Shown here piece after piece: positions 1 through 7,975 of a stretch of DNA of 64,000 nucleotides; the stretch's first letter is position 1; each line of letters starts with the position of its first letter. Source of the stretch: Chitinophagaceae bacterium (GTDB lineage: Bacteria; Bacteroidota; Bacteroidia; Chitinophagales; Chitinophagaceae); NCBI GenBank assembly GCA_017853575.1, contig JAFMJI010000003.1, positions 62,001 through 126,000 of the forward strand, read 5' to 3'. The notes beneath the pieces are model-generated. The model was not told the origin of the DNA, made no database searches, and saw only the letters and a list, made by a program, of their open reading frames with translations. A program made the translations under genes and the position numbers.

Positions 1-1207
1 GCACCATCACCCAATCATATGCATCTATGTACATTTCCATAAACCATTGGTAAACTTCATTTGGATCAATTTCACACAGCAGCATAAAATTTCCTAATAC
101 CATCAAACGTTCAATATGATGTGAATAGCCGGTTTTCAAAAGTTTATGTATGTTAAGATCAATCGGAGGAATTCCGGTAGATCCATCACAAAAACATTTC
201 GGCATTTTATGTGTGAATCCCCAGAAATTTTTTGTTCGTTGTATGGTTCCAATTTTTTGATAGGTCAACTGTACAAATTCTCTCCATCCCATCAGTTGCC
301 TGATGATTCCCTCTACACTGTTCAGCGGCGATTTTTTATTCTTATAATGTTTTTCAAGCGCTTGAATAAAATCAGTTACTGATAGCAGCCCAATATTGAT
401 CAGTGGACTTAATACGCTGTGAAAAAGTGTGCTTTCTTTGTAGAGCATCGCATCTTCATAGATGCCGAAATTTTCAAGTTTTTGCTCAAGGAAAATATTC
501 ATTGCTTTTTCTGCATCTCTATGTGTACATGGATAGTATTGAGGTAAAGCATTATTTCCAAAAGGAGCATCCGAACTACCATAATGATGGATGAAGTATT
601 TTTTTGTGTAGGTAATGGCTTCTTCAATAAATTGATTGCTTCCAAAAAAATGCAAATCAGGTATGACTATATTTTTTGGAATTTTTTTCCGGTTCTCTAC
701 ATCGTAAGTCCATTGCCCACCTTCAGGAAGCTGATTTTTATCAATCAAAATATTTCTTCTTTTTCTTTGATCAATGTAAAATCCTGTTTGATAAAATGGT
801 TTTCGAGAACCCAGCAGCGCAGTGTCTTCTATCTGATTGTTTATAAAATTGGGACTGGGCAGGTAGTGTAGTTCAATGCCACGGATTTCACATGCTTCTT
901 TGAGTTGTTTCTCTACCCAGTTATCATTGGGGCGGTAAAGGGATAATTTTTTAGATTTTAGATTTTTAATGAAATATGCGATGTTGCTTTCTTTGTCAAA
1001 GCTATTGATGTAACGAACCTTTATTTTATTGCGCAGAAGGGCATCTTCGTAATATTTCATCGAAGATCTATGTAAAATTATTTTCTGTTGATGGAATTTA
1101 TATTGTTTAAAGAATAGCTCATTCTCTATCAGGTATATCTCTGAAAATGACGATAGATGCTCGATTTGCAGGAAAAGCTGATGCGGGAATATCAGAAAGG
1201 GATTCAT
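1..1207 (-). CDS. Cryptochrome/photolyase-related protein of the FeS-BCP type, 3' end beyond window
   Basis: Reading the minus strand from the ATG at 1207 gives about 402 uninterrupted codons that run off the left edge without a stop. The N-terminus (NPFLIFPHQLF) resembles the start of the deoxyribodipyrimidine photolyase-related family (PhrB/CryB, FeS bacterial cryptochromes and photolyases). Further family-like stretches are WTYDVENRKKIP, GIIRQLMGWREFV and NFWGFTHKMP near the visible end, followed by HHIERLMVLGNFMLL and YQWFMEMYIDAYDWVM, which match the FAD-binding helical domain. Members of this family bind FAD and a 4Fe-4S cluster and either repair (6-4) photoproducts or act as blue-light receptors; the sequence cannot tell these apart. 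The C-terminal cluster cysteines are only partly visible because the end is missing. The family is clear; the exact activity is not. Confidence 0.88.
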   Translation of the reverse strand, partial: MNPFLIFPHQLFLQIEHLSSFSEIYLIENELFFKQYKFHQQKIILHRSSMKYYEDALLRNKIKVRYINSFDKESNIAYFIKNLKSKKLSLYRPNDNWVEKQLKEACEIRGIELHYLPSPNFINNQIEDTALLGSRKPFYQTGFYIDQRKRRNILIDKNQLPEGGQWTYDVENRKKIPKNIVIPDLHFFGSNQFIEEAITYTKKYFIHHYGSSDAPFGNNALPQYYPCTHRDAEKAMNIFLEQKLENFGIYEDAMLYKESTLFHSVLSPLINIGLLSVTDFIQALEKHYKNKKSPLNSVEGIIRQLMGWREFVQLTYQKIGTIQRTKNFWGFTHKMPKCFCDGSTGIPPIDLNIHKLLKTGYSHHIERLMVLGNFMLLCEIDPNEVYQWFMEMYIDAYDWVMV

Positions 1208-1245
1208 GTGTTCAGTAACAAATGAACAACATTTCTGTTCGCGGT

Positions 1246-1773
1246 TTACCAAACTATTTCAAACCGCACTTTCACCTCATTATCAACTTTGGTTAACATG
1301 AATGAGGGTCTTTCAATATTGAAATCTTCCAAAAGAAAAATTGTATTTCCAATGACAGATGTCTGGGTTCCTTTTTTCTTCACATCTGCTTCAAATGAAA
1401 TTTCTTTTTTCACACCATGAAAATCTAATATACCCTTAACTTGTAATTTTTCTTTGTTCGTCTCGGTTATGGAATTAGATTGAAATGAGATGTTAGGATA
1501 TTTGAGCGATTCCACCACTTCGAGCATATGGGCATCACGGTTGGAACTCTTGGAGTCGAATGAACTCACCTTTGCAAGAATGGCAACTTTTTCAATTTGA
1601 CCATTGGCATTTGTTTGTACAATGCCATTTAATTGATTTGATGTTCCTTCCCATGCATGCATGATATGATTCATGGCGTAGGTAATTGAAGAACTGCTTT
1701 TATTGATTGAAGTTTTTGTTTGTGAAAAACCAACAATGGGGAGTATTAATAAAAGAACTAAAAATGATTTCAT
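1246..1773 (-). CDS. YceI family periplasmic protein
   Basis: The protein has 175 residues with a signal peptide (MKSFLVLLLILPIVGFSQ). The mature part matches the YceI lipocalin-like barrel: an early ITYAMNHIMHAWEG strand, the family hallmark around FDSKSSNRDAHMLE, then a YPNISFQSNSI strand and a GVKKEISFEADV strand. YceI proteins bind polyisoprenoid or other amphiphilic ligands in the periplasm, and their physiological role is poorly defined. The start codon lies 3 nt from the end of the upstream membrane protein (1777-2367), so the two are probably co-transcribed. YceI genes are often found next to cytochrome b561-type membrane proteins, which fits the histidine pattern of that neighbour. 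The family assignment is firm; the ligand is unknown. Confidence 0.85.
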   Translation of the reverse strand: MKSFLVLLLILPIVGFSQTKTSINKSSSSITYAMNHIMHAWEGTSNQLNGIVQTNANGQIEKVAILAKVSSFDSKSSNRDAHMLEVVESLKYPNISFQSNSITETNKEKLQVKGILDFHGVKKEISFEADVKKKGTQTSVIGNTIFLLEDFNIERPSFMLTKVDNEVKVRFEIVW

Positions 1774-1776
1774 GGA

Positions 1777-2367
1777 CTAAAATTTTACACTGATGATGGC
1801 AGCACCAAAACTTGCAAATGTTGCAATGGCAGCTGCTCTGTGATATGCTTTCGGTGCGTTTTCGGCCAATACATTGGTGGTGATCATTCCTGCGAGGTGA
1901 ACAATTGAGAGTAGTTTGTGCAATCGAATTGCAGAAAGTTTTTTATCTCTGTTGATCAAAGGAGGTGGAGCAAAAAACGACATAGCAGCAGTGGCACCAT
2001 AGGTAAGATTTACAGTTGTGGCTAGACCCTCGTGCAGATCCTTGATGCGGGAGTCACCTTTATACAATTGTGATCCCGTTATTCCTTGTCCAACCATTCC
2101 GCCCAGCGTAACGAATCCAAGAATTTGATGTGCAACCAGCATTGCTCTTCTTACTTTGAGTTCTTTTTCTCTGTTGGCCATGTTTAATTGAACTATTGGT
2201 CTCATCAAACCTTTTTGACCCCACAAAATCCTTTGTGTAATCAACATTTTAGGTGGAAGCAATTGTGTTACTGAATCGCTCTTGTCTTTTAGTTCATCCA
2301 ATAAATCATTTTGTGCGAAGCAAATTTGAAATGATAGCAACGTAATGAGGAAAATATATATTTTCAT
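1777..2367 (-). CDS. Membrane protein with b561-like histidine pattern, upstream of YceI
   Basis: This 196-residue protein has a signal peptide (ends ICFAQ) and about four hydrophobic helices (roughly residues 75-97, 112-133, 148-168, 176-195). Histidines sit at or near the helix starts: H80, H112, H150, H157 and H176. That arrangement resembles di-haem b561-type four-helix membrane cytochromes, but I do not recognise a named family with certainty. It precedes YceI by 3 nt on the same strand, an association known for cytochrome b561 genes. A periplasmic stretch of about 50 residues (20-70) comes before the helices. The haem role is an inference from histidine placement and context. It could also be an uncharacterised Bacteroidota membrane family without haem. 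Confidence 0.55.
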   Translation of the reverse strand: MKIYIFLITLLSFQICFAQNDLLDELKDKSDSVTQLLPPKMLITQRILWGQKGLMRPIVQLNMANREKELKVRRAMLVAHQILGFVTLGGMVGQGITGSQLYKGDSRIKDLHEGLATTVNLTYGATAAMSFFAPPPLINRDKKLSAIRLHKLLSIVHLAGMITTNVLAENAPKAYHRAAAIATFASFGAAIISVKF

Positions 2368-2542
2368 TTTTGAAGAATTCGGGTGTAATTTACTGAAGAT
2401 TAGACTCTGAACTTGAAGAAAAGTTTATTTGTAATGCTATTTCTTATTGTATTTGACTGTTTTGACATGAAGACAATATCAAATTGGAAATTGGTTTAAT
2501 ATTTTTTCTTAAATTTCAGTTCTTAGGTTTCAATAAAAATTA

Positions 2543-3346
2543 ATGGAAGTCCATCATCACAGCAAAGAACATCCCAAAAACTGGAAAGAACATTTCAAAG
2601 AATTTTTTATGATGTTTCTTGCCGTTACACTTGGTTTTTTTGCTGAAAACCTGCGAGAAATATATGTTGAGAATGAACGATCCCATGAATATGTTTCCAG
2701 TTTCATGCGGGAAGTTGAAATCAATACTCATTTTATTGACTCTTTGATGGAAAGAGATCAATACTTGCTTGCATTGCATGATTCTGCCGCTATCTATGTA
2801 ATGGATGCAAAGCAAGAATTGGATCTATTTGAATTTTTTGATATTATCCCAACCTATACCATCAGGTATGTGAGCAACAATGATATATATGAGCAAATGA
2901 AAAGTGCTGGTGCATTGCGATATATAAAAGATACCACACTTCTTCATCTCATTATTGAATACAGCAATCAGTCGGAAGCAACTGAATTACGAAGCAGTTC
3001 TCAGGAAATGGATTTTTATTACAATGGATTTATTCCAGTAATGAACAAGTGGACGCTCCCTGGAATTGCAGCATATCGGCATAATGATCTGGTAGATCGT
3101 TTAACAGTCAAGGATCAAATTTTAGGCGAAAATGGAAGCATATTCAATAATCTTTCAAAAATCGTGAATGCTGATGCTGACTATAATATACGACATACTA
3201 AGTTGCAGCAATTTAAAACCGAAGTGATTCCAGTTCTTTTCCGAAGATCAAATAATATTGTTTCCTCTATGAGTTTTATGCTTAAAACAAAAAAGCAAGC
3301 AGAGGAATTATTGAGTTACTACCATAAGCATGGGAATCATGATTGA
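2543..3346 (+). CDS. Bacteroidota membrane protein with histidine-rich N-terminus (paralogue of 13046-13831)
   Basis: This 267-residue protein starts MEVHHHSKEHPKNWKEHFKE, followed by one hydrophobic helix (about residues 20-36, FFMMFLAVTLGFFAENLRE). The rest is a long, mainly helical soluble region. It shares layout and motifs with the gene at 13046-13831: an MEVHH start, a (E/L)F(x)MxF(x)AVxLGFxAEN(L/I)RE helix, an ERSHEY/HRSHEL motif just after it, and a later SAGALRYIKD/NSGSLRYFKN motif. No enzyme motif is visible. I know similar proteins only as uncharacterised Bacteroidota membrane proteins. It stands alone, divergent from the YceI pair and convergent with the TonB plug gene. The function is unknown; the N-terminal histidines could bind metal, but this is untested. 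Confidence 0.6.
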   Translation: MEVHHHSKEHPKNWKEHFKEFFMMFLAVTLGFFAENLREIYVENERSHEYVSSFMREVEINTHFIDSLMERDQYLLALHDSAAIYVMDAKQELDLFEFFDIIPTYTIRYVSNNDIYEQMKSAGALRYIKDTTLLHLIIEYSNQSEATELRSSSQEMDFYYNGFIPVMNKWTLPGIAAYRHNDLVDRLTVKDQILGENGSIFNNLSKIVNADADYNIRHTKLQQFKTEVIPVLFRRSNNIVSSMSFMLKTKKQAEELLSYYHKHGNHD

Positions 3347-3394
3347 TCAGGTAATTCTATACGTTCAACGTTTATAAATCTTAGTCTTTAAATT

Positions 3395-4258
3395 TTAAAG
3401 AAGTTGCGCCCTTTTCTTTAATAATTCAATTAGCTTTTTACTTTCAGGTGTCTCGTTGAATTTTTTTGCTTTCTCTCCGAATATCCAAAGTGTATAGGGA
3501 AGTTCTTTTTGAATTTTTAATTCATTGGGGATTACATCTTCATTGCCGCCTTTTTTGGTTTTGATGATCACAACTCCATTTGCACCTCTGACTCCATACA
3601 ACGCTGTTGCAGATGCATCTTTCAAAACATCTACTGAAGCTATGTCATCAGGGTTGATGGTACTAATGTTGTTGATGGGAACATCATCTACAATATAAAG
3701 TGGACTGCTGTTCGAATTCACCGAAGTGATGCCGCGTATTCTTACTTTCGGTACTCCACCAGGGTTGTTATCACTTCCCACAAAAACACCTGAAGCTTGT
3801 CCCTGCATTTTTTGAACGAGGGTTCCATTGGTTGAAGCCAATTGTTTATCAGTGATCTTGCTATTTCTTGCGTTGGATTCAACTTCTTTGTTTATCGAAT
3901 TTTTTAAAGGCACAAATTGAATACCTATACCATATTCATTATTTGCACCTTTCCCTCTTACAAGTTTCACTTTTCCAAGTTCATTCAAAGCTATAGCTGT
4001 TGTATCGTAAATAGGTTTACCTGTAATATAATCTGTTGGATCCGCATAGTATATGTACAGGCTATCATGTAGAATATGAAAAGATCTTTTGGCATTTGAT
4101 TCCTGGATACTGTTTTGCACCAAGGCCAACGATCCTAGTTTGGAAAAATGTTGATCAAGGATTGTGGTCAACGCTTTATCAATATCAGTGATATTTTGTT
4201 GGGCCCATGCCGGCACCCCAGCGCATACAAGCCATGTGGCAATCATCCAGGTTTTCAT
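3395..4258 (-). CDS. Stand-alone SusC-type TonB plug-domain protein
   Basis: I place the start at the ATG at 4258, where MKTWMIATWLVCAGVPAWAQ forms a clean signal peptide; an upstream in-frame start would add 33 residues without a signal. The mature protein (about 287 residues in total) has an N-terminal region of unknown fold, then a complete SusC-like plug: VQKMQGQASGV, PKVRIRGITSVNSNSSPLYI, DDVPINNI, NPDDIASVDVLKDASATALY and GVRGANGVVIIKTKKG. After it comes only a short charged tail with no beta-barrel. SusC proteins are normally about 1000 residues with a 22-strand barrel, so this is a plug without a pore. There is no SusD partner nearby. It may be an anti-sigma or TonB-interacting adaptor, or a gene remnant. 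The open frame and intact signal peptide argue against simple decay. Confidence 0.75.
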   Translation of the reverse strand: MKTWMIATWLVCAGVPAWAQQNITDIDKALTTILDQHFSKLGSLALVQNSIQESNAKRSFHILHDSLYIYYADPTDYITGKPIYDTTAIALNELGKVKLVRGKGANNEYGIGIQFVPLKNSINKEVESNARNSKITDKQLASTNGTLVQKMQGQASGVFVGSDNNPGGVPKVRIRGITSVNSNSSPLYIVDDVPINNISTINPDDIASVDVLKDASATALYGVRGANGVVIIKTKKGGNEDVIPNELKIQKELPYTLWIFGEKAKKFNETPESKKLIELLKKRAQLL

Positions 4259-4409
4259 ATTCGGTATTTCTAACATAAAATTAACCAAATAAGGCAGAAA
4301 AGAGTTGTTAAAACCGCATTCATATTGATTTTCCCGAATTTTGTTAAAACTAAACAACGTTTAAACTTTAGTATTAGTTTACAGTCAAATTAAGAACAAA
4401 ATTGGTCTG

Positions 4410-4850
4410 ATGAAAGCATTGATGCTCACGATTTTATTTCCTCTCCTGTTTTCAACTACTCCTCATTGGTTGAATGACTTGAAACAGGCAAAGCAGATTG
4501 CACAGCAAGAACACAAGTATATTTTACTGAATTTTTCCGGTTCTGATTGGTGCGGTCCTTGTATAAGAATGCACCAGGAAGTTTTTAATTCAGATGAATT
4601 TCAGAAGGTAGCAGACAAGAAACTGGTGATGGTCAATGCTGATTTCCCCCGTTTGAAAAAAAATCAGTTGCCAGTCTCACAACAGAAGATCAATGATGAA
4701 CTGGCAGAACAATATAATACAAAGGGACTTTTCCCTTTTACTTTATTGTTGGATGAAAATGGGAAAGTGATTAAAACCTGGGAAGGGTTTTATGTAAATG
4801 GTTCGGTTGAATTCAGCCAATTAATCAATCAACTTACTATTTCGAAATAA
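4410..4850 (+). CDS. Periplasmic thioredoxin-family protein of the ApbE/DUF4266/DUF3570 cluster
   Basis: This 146-residue protein has a short hydrophobic leader (MKALMLTILFPLLFS) and a thioredoxin fold. The active-site motif SGSDWCGPC places the redox cysteines at 48 and 51. A FPFTLLLDENG strand contains the cis-proline position. The pattern after the motif (IRMHQEVFNSDEF) is typical of the thioredoxin_7/DsbD-gamma-like group. The stop codon directly abuts the ATG of the ApbE gene, and DUF4266 and DUF3570 genes follow, so it is the first gene of a four-gene operon. It probably reduces a disulfide in a partner, and the cysteine pair at the tail of the DUF4266 lipoprotein is an obvious candidate. 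That partner assignment is inference. Confidence 0.82.
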   Translation: MKALMLTILFPLLFSTTPHWLNDLKQAKQIAQQEHKYILLNFSGSDWCGPCIRMHQEVFNSDEFQKVADKKLVMVNADFPRLKKNQLPVSQQKINDELAEQYNTKGLFPFTLLLDENGKVIKTWEGFYVNGSVEFSQLINQLTISK

Positions 4851-5780
4851 ATGCATCCACATCTTCATCAACGCGAACAATTGCTCATGGGCAATCGTTT
4901 TCAAATAACGGTTGTTGCAGAAAATGATGAGTTTGCTGCTGATTGCATTGACAAAGCCATAAAGGAAATTAAAAGAATTGAAGAGATTCTTTCAACGTAT
5001 CAATCAACCAGTGAAACAAATTTGATCAATCAATTTGCAGGTATACAACCTGTGAAAGTGTCTAGTGAAGTTTTTCAATTGGTGCAACGCAGTATAAAAA
5101 TTTCGAAATTAACCCAAGGCGCATTTGATATAACCTATGGATCAATTGATAAACGCTTGTGGAATTTTGATTGCAATATGACCGAATTACCAGATCCTGA
5201 AACAGCAAAAGAAATGACGCGGCTGATCAATTATAGAAATATCATATTGAATGAAATTGATTCAACTGTATTTCTAAAAGAAAAGGGAATGCGAATTGGG
5301 TTTGGGGGAATAGGTAAAGGTTATGCTGCAGAGATGGCTAAAAAAGTATTGATTCAATTAGGTGTACAAAGTGGGATTGTAAACGCTTCGGGAGATCTTA
5401 CTGTTTGGGGGACACAACCAAATGGTGAACCATGGACTGTTGGCATTGCACATCCAGATTTGACTGAAAAAGCATTTGCCATGATGGAATTAAAAGACAG
5501 TGCTGTAGCTACTTCCGGCAATTATGAAAAATTTGTAATGATCAATGGGAAAAAATATTCTCACACCATTGATCCCAAAACAGGATTGCCTGTAAGGGGT
5601 ATTAAAAGTGTAACCATTTTTTCTCCCAATGCTGAAATCTGCGATGCATTGGCAACGCCGGTAACTATCATGGGTATACAACCTTCACTCCACATGGTGA
5701 ATCAATTAAATGGAGTTGAGTGTGTAATCATTGATGATGAAAATAAATTATATACTTCTTCAAATATTCACTTATCATAA
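4851..5780 (+). CDS. apbE: FAD:protein FMN transferase (ApbE), no visible signal peptide
   Basis: This 309-residue protein carries the ApbE motifs in order: LLMGNRFQI near residue 12, GGIGKGYA (152-159), NASGD (178-182, metal site), SGNYE (222-226), HTIDPKTG (238-245) and CDALATPV. ApbE uses FAD to attach FMN covalently to a Thr or Ser of periplasmic redox proteins. The start immediately follows the thioredoxin stop, so there is no room for an upstream leader in this frame without crossing that gene. The N-terminus (MHPHLHQREQ) has no signal peptide or lipobox, which is odd because ApbE usually acts outside the cytoplasm and its neighbours are exported. No classical FMN_bind domain protein is encoded nearby, so its substrate is open. 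Confidence 0.88.
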   Translation: MHPHLHQREQLLMGNRFQITVVAENDEFAADCIDKAIKEIKRIEEILSTYQSTSETNLINQFAGIQPVKVSSEVFQLVQRSIKISKLTQGAFDITYGSIDKRLWNFDCNMTELPDPETAKEMTRLINYRNIILNEIDSTVFLKEKGMRIGFGGIGKGYAAEMAKKVLIQLGVQSGIVNASGDLTVWGTQPNGEPWTVGIAHPDLTEKAFAMMELKDSAVATSGNYEKFVMINGKKYSHTIDPKTGLPVRGIKSVTIFSPNAEICDALATPVTIMGIQPSLHMVNQLNGVECVIIDDENKLYTSSNIHLS

Positions 5781-5788
5781 TTCAACAC

Positions 5789-6013
5789 ATGAAACAGAAA
5801 ATTTTATTTCGGCTGGCAGCTATTTTGAGTATACCCCTGAGCTTATGGAGTTGTATGGCTGTGAAACCTTATCAAAAAGGAAAACTCAATGATGCAGAAA
5901 TGGAATTGTCTGCTCGAAAAGTAGAGAGGGGTGAAATGGGATTTATGAGTTACCGTGAGGGGGCGTCTGGCGCCAATGGTGGAAAAGCGGGTGGAGGTTG
6001 TGGTTGTAATTGA
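5789..6013 (+). CDS. DUF4266 small lipoprotein with Gly/Cys tail
   Basis: This 74-residue protein has a lipoprotein signal: hydrophobic stretch 9-20, then LWSC with Cys22 as the likely lipidation site, followed by MAVKPYQKGKLND, typical of DUF4266. The end is SYREGASGANGGKAGGGCGCN, with two cysteines at 71 and 73. The EGAS segment (57-60) partly resembles the G-A-(S/T) core of ApbE flavinylation sites, but the usual upstream Asp is missing. The family has no assigned biochemical function that I know of. The gene sits 8 nt after apbE and 20 nt before the DUF3570 gene, and the Trx-ApbE-DUF4266-DUF3570 order is a recurrent arrangement. A small outer-membrane or periplasmic redox carrier is plausible inference. 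Confidence 0.85.
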   Translation: MKQKILFRLAAILSIPLSLWSCMAVKPYQKGKLNDAEMELSARKVERGEMGFMSYREGASGANGGKAGGGCGCN

Positions 6014-6033
6014 TTCATTTTTAGAAAAAATTT

Positions 6034-7299
6034 ATGCGTAAAATATACCTCACGGTTATAGGAATGTATTTGTTGTTTTTGAATGCATTTTCTCAAGCAG
6101 CGAATGATACATCGGGAAATTATAAAAATCGAAAACTCAAATTGGAAGAGACCAATTTAATTTCAGGTTATTATCAACAGGATGGTTATCATTCTGCTAT
6201 TACTGGTGGCAATGGAACACAATATCTTACAGATGTATCCAACATTGTACAGTTGAAATTTATTCGTTGGGATATGTATGATAGAAAGCATACCCTAGAT
6301 TTTGAAGGTGCTGTTGATCATCATACTGCTGCATCATCAGCATACGTATCTAAAACTGGTGCATCCAACAAAGGTGGAACAAGAATTTATCCTTCAATTA
6401 CATGGAAAACAGAAAATGAAGAGAGAAAATCCATTGTTGGTTTTGGTTTATCTGTTTCTAGTGAATATAACTATCATTCATTAGGAGGGAATTTGAGTTA
6501 TGCAAAAACATCTCAAGATGGTAACCGTGAATTCAATGCCAAAGCCCAAATATTTTTAGATCAGGTAAAAATGATTCAACCCTCTGAGCTCGTACCACAG
6601 CGCTCTTACTCAACCATTGTAACCAATACCTCTGCGAGCGGCAGGGGTGGGGGGTCTACAAGTTTTCTGACTTTCTTTTCCGATGATAATGATAGAATAC
6701 CATCCAGTGCAAGAAATACATATATGACATCATTCTCGTTGTCACAAGTGATCAATAAAAATGCACAATTTTCTTTATTGGCTGATGGTGTTGCACAAAC
6801 TGGTTATCTCGGGTTGCCATTTCACAGGGTTTATTGGACAAATGGATCAGTGCATGTTGAAAAATTACCCACCAGCAGATTGAAGCTTCCTCTGGGTGCA
6901 AGATTTAATTATTTTATTGGCGACAAATTTATTGTCCGCACTTTTTATAGATTTTATACAGACACATGGGGGTTGAAGGCGCATAGTTTAAGTATTGAAC
7001 TTCCATATAAGATTACGTCATTTGTTTCTGTGAGTCCTATTTATAGATATTATCAGCAAACGGCTATAAAATATTTTGCCCCGTATGCTCAGCATACATC
7101 AACCGATTATTATTATACCAGCAACTATGATTATTCTGCTTTTTCTTCTAACTATGTTGGGATTAACTTCAGAATTGCACCTCCAAAAGGTGTGTTTGGG
7201 ATTAAATCATTTAATATGTTGGAAATAAGAGGCGGACGATATGTTCAAACAACTGGATTGAATGCAAATAATATTACTGTTAACTTGAGATTCAAATAG
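6034..7299 (+). CDS. DUF3570 outer-membrane beta-barrel protein
   Basis: This 421-residue protein has a signal peptide (ends LLFLNAFSQ) and an alternating, aromatic-rich beta-barrel pattern through to the C-terminus, which ends in NNITVNLRFK with a terminal hydrophobic/aromatic strand. The early stretches GNGTQYLTDVSNIVQ and RKHTLDFEGAVDHHTAASSA are characteristic of DUF3570. It probably inserts in the outer membrane and may form a platform or pore for the DUF4266 lipoprotein encoded just upstream. It is the last gene of the Trx-ApbE operon and ends 8 nt from the convergent LolA-like gene. The family assignment is good; transport or electron-transfer function is not established. Confidence 0.82.
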   Translation: MRKIYLTVIGMYLLFLNAFSQAANDTSGNYKNRKLKLEETNLISGYYQQDGYHSAITGGNGTQYLTDVSNIVQLKFIRWDMYDRKHTLDFEGAVDHHTAASSAYVSKTGASNKGGTRIYPSITWKTENEERKSIVGFGLSVSSEYNYHSLGGNLSYAKTSQDGNREFNAKAQIFLDQVKMIQPSELVPQRSYSTIVTNTSASGRGGGSTSFLTFFSDDNDRIPSSARNTYMTSFSLSQVINKNAQFSLLADGVAQTGYLGLPFHRVYWTNGSVHVEKLPTSRLKLPLGARFNYFIGDKFIVRTFYRFYTDTWGLKAHSLSIELPYKITSFVSVSPIYRYYQQTAIKYFAPYAQHTSTDYYYTSNYDYSAFSSNYVGINFRIAPPKGVFGIKSFNMLEIRGGRYVQTTGLNANNITVNLRFK

Positions 7300-7307
7300 C
7301 CAGTGGT

Positions 7308-7970
7308 CTAGTTGATCGTATATTTTTCAAAAACAATTTCAGCTGTTCCTTTACTGGATTTGGGCTGAGGTTGTTTTTTATTTTCCGGACTGCTGTTATC
7401 GAAGTCCAATGTTAACCCCTTTGGAATTTTATAGTCCTTCGCATTAAATGTAAATGTTAACTTATCTGGTAGTCCGTATTTTATATATTTACCATACTTC
7501 ATTTCAATTTCATACGTACCCTCTTCCTTGGTTGTTGTACTATTTTTTTCTACGACAAGGTCCGTTTCATTGATGTAAAGAGTTGATAAAACTATGTTTG
7601 AATTTTGTGAAACAGGCAATAGTTTTATGATTCGCAATGATTTGTCCTTTGTATTCAATTTCCCAGCATCAATAGCTGTGAATTCATTCGAAAAAATATT
7701 TTGAAGTGAAATTGCATTCACGCCCTTCGGGATGAACGTAACACCGCTGTTGCTCTGGATGCTTAGCTCATTGGGTTTTTTGAATTTTACTTTTACTTTG
7801 GCAATCGGAATCTTTAGATAGGCAATAGAAGTTTTCATCGTTGCCAATGCCTCATAGCTGTTGATTTTATCCAATTTGACTTTTATCAGATTCATCAAAG
7901 TATTGACATCTTGGGTTTTCCCAGTCGGATGAATAAAAAAGATTGATAGAATAATTAAAATATATTTCAT
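7308..7970 (-). CDS. LolA-like periplasmic protein
   Basis: This 220-residue protein has a signal sequence at the N-terminus (MKYILIILSIFFIHPTGKTQ). The mature part looks like the half-barrel LolA/LolB-type fold: KINSYEALATMKTSI, VKVKFKKPNELSIQSN, a middle stretch ending RIIKLLPVSQNS, and LVVEKNSTTTKEEGTYEIEM, then a proline- and lysine-rich loop (SSPENKKQPQPKSS) near the C-terminus. LolA carries lipoproteins to the outer membrane; many LolA-like proteins in Bacteroidota have other or unknown cargo. It is the last gene of an operon with an ABC-2 permease (gap 5 nt) and its ATPase. This suggests it receives or senses what that exporter handles. The fold call is by pattern, without a decisive motif. 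Confidence 0.55.
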   Translation of the reverse strand: MKYILIILSIFFIHPTGKTQDVNTLMNLIKVKLDKINSYEALATMKTSIAYLKIPIAKVKVKFKKPNELSIQSNSGVTFIPKGVNAISLQNIFSNEFTAIDAGKLNTKDKSLRIIKLLPVSQNSNIVLSTLYINETDLVVEKNSTTTKEEGTYEIEMKYGKYIKYGLPDKLTFTFNAKDYKIPKGLTLDFDNSSPENKKQPQPKSSKGTAEIVFEKYTIN

Positions 7971-7975
7971 AGTGA

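Noticed and set aside
146-871. Three short plus-strand reading frames at the left edge
   Set aside because: They lie antisense to the photolyase-family gene, whose minus-strand translation has clear family motifs.
3363-3375. ACGTT/AACGT inverted repeat between convergent genes
   Set aside because: Arms of 5 bp with a single-base centre are expected by chance.
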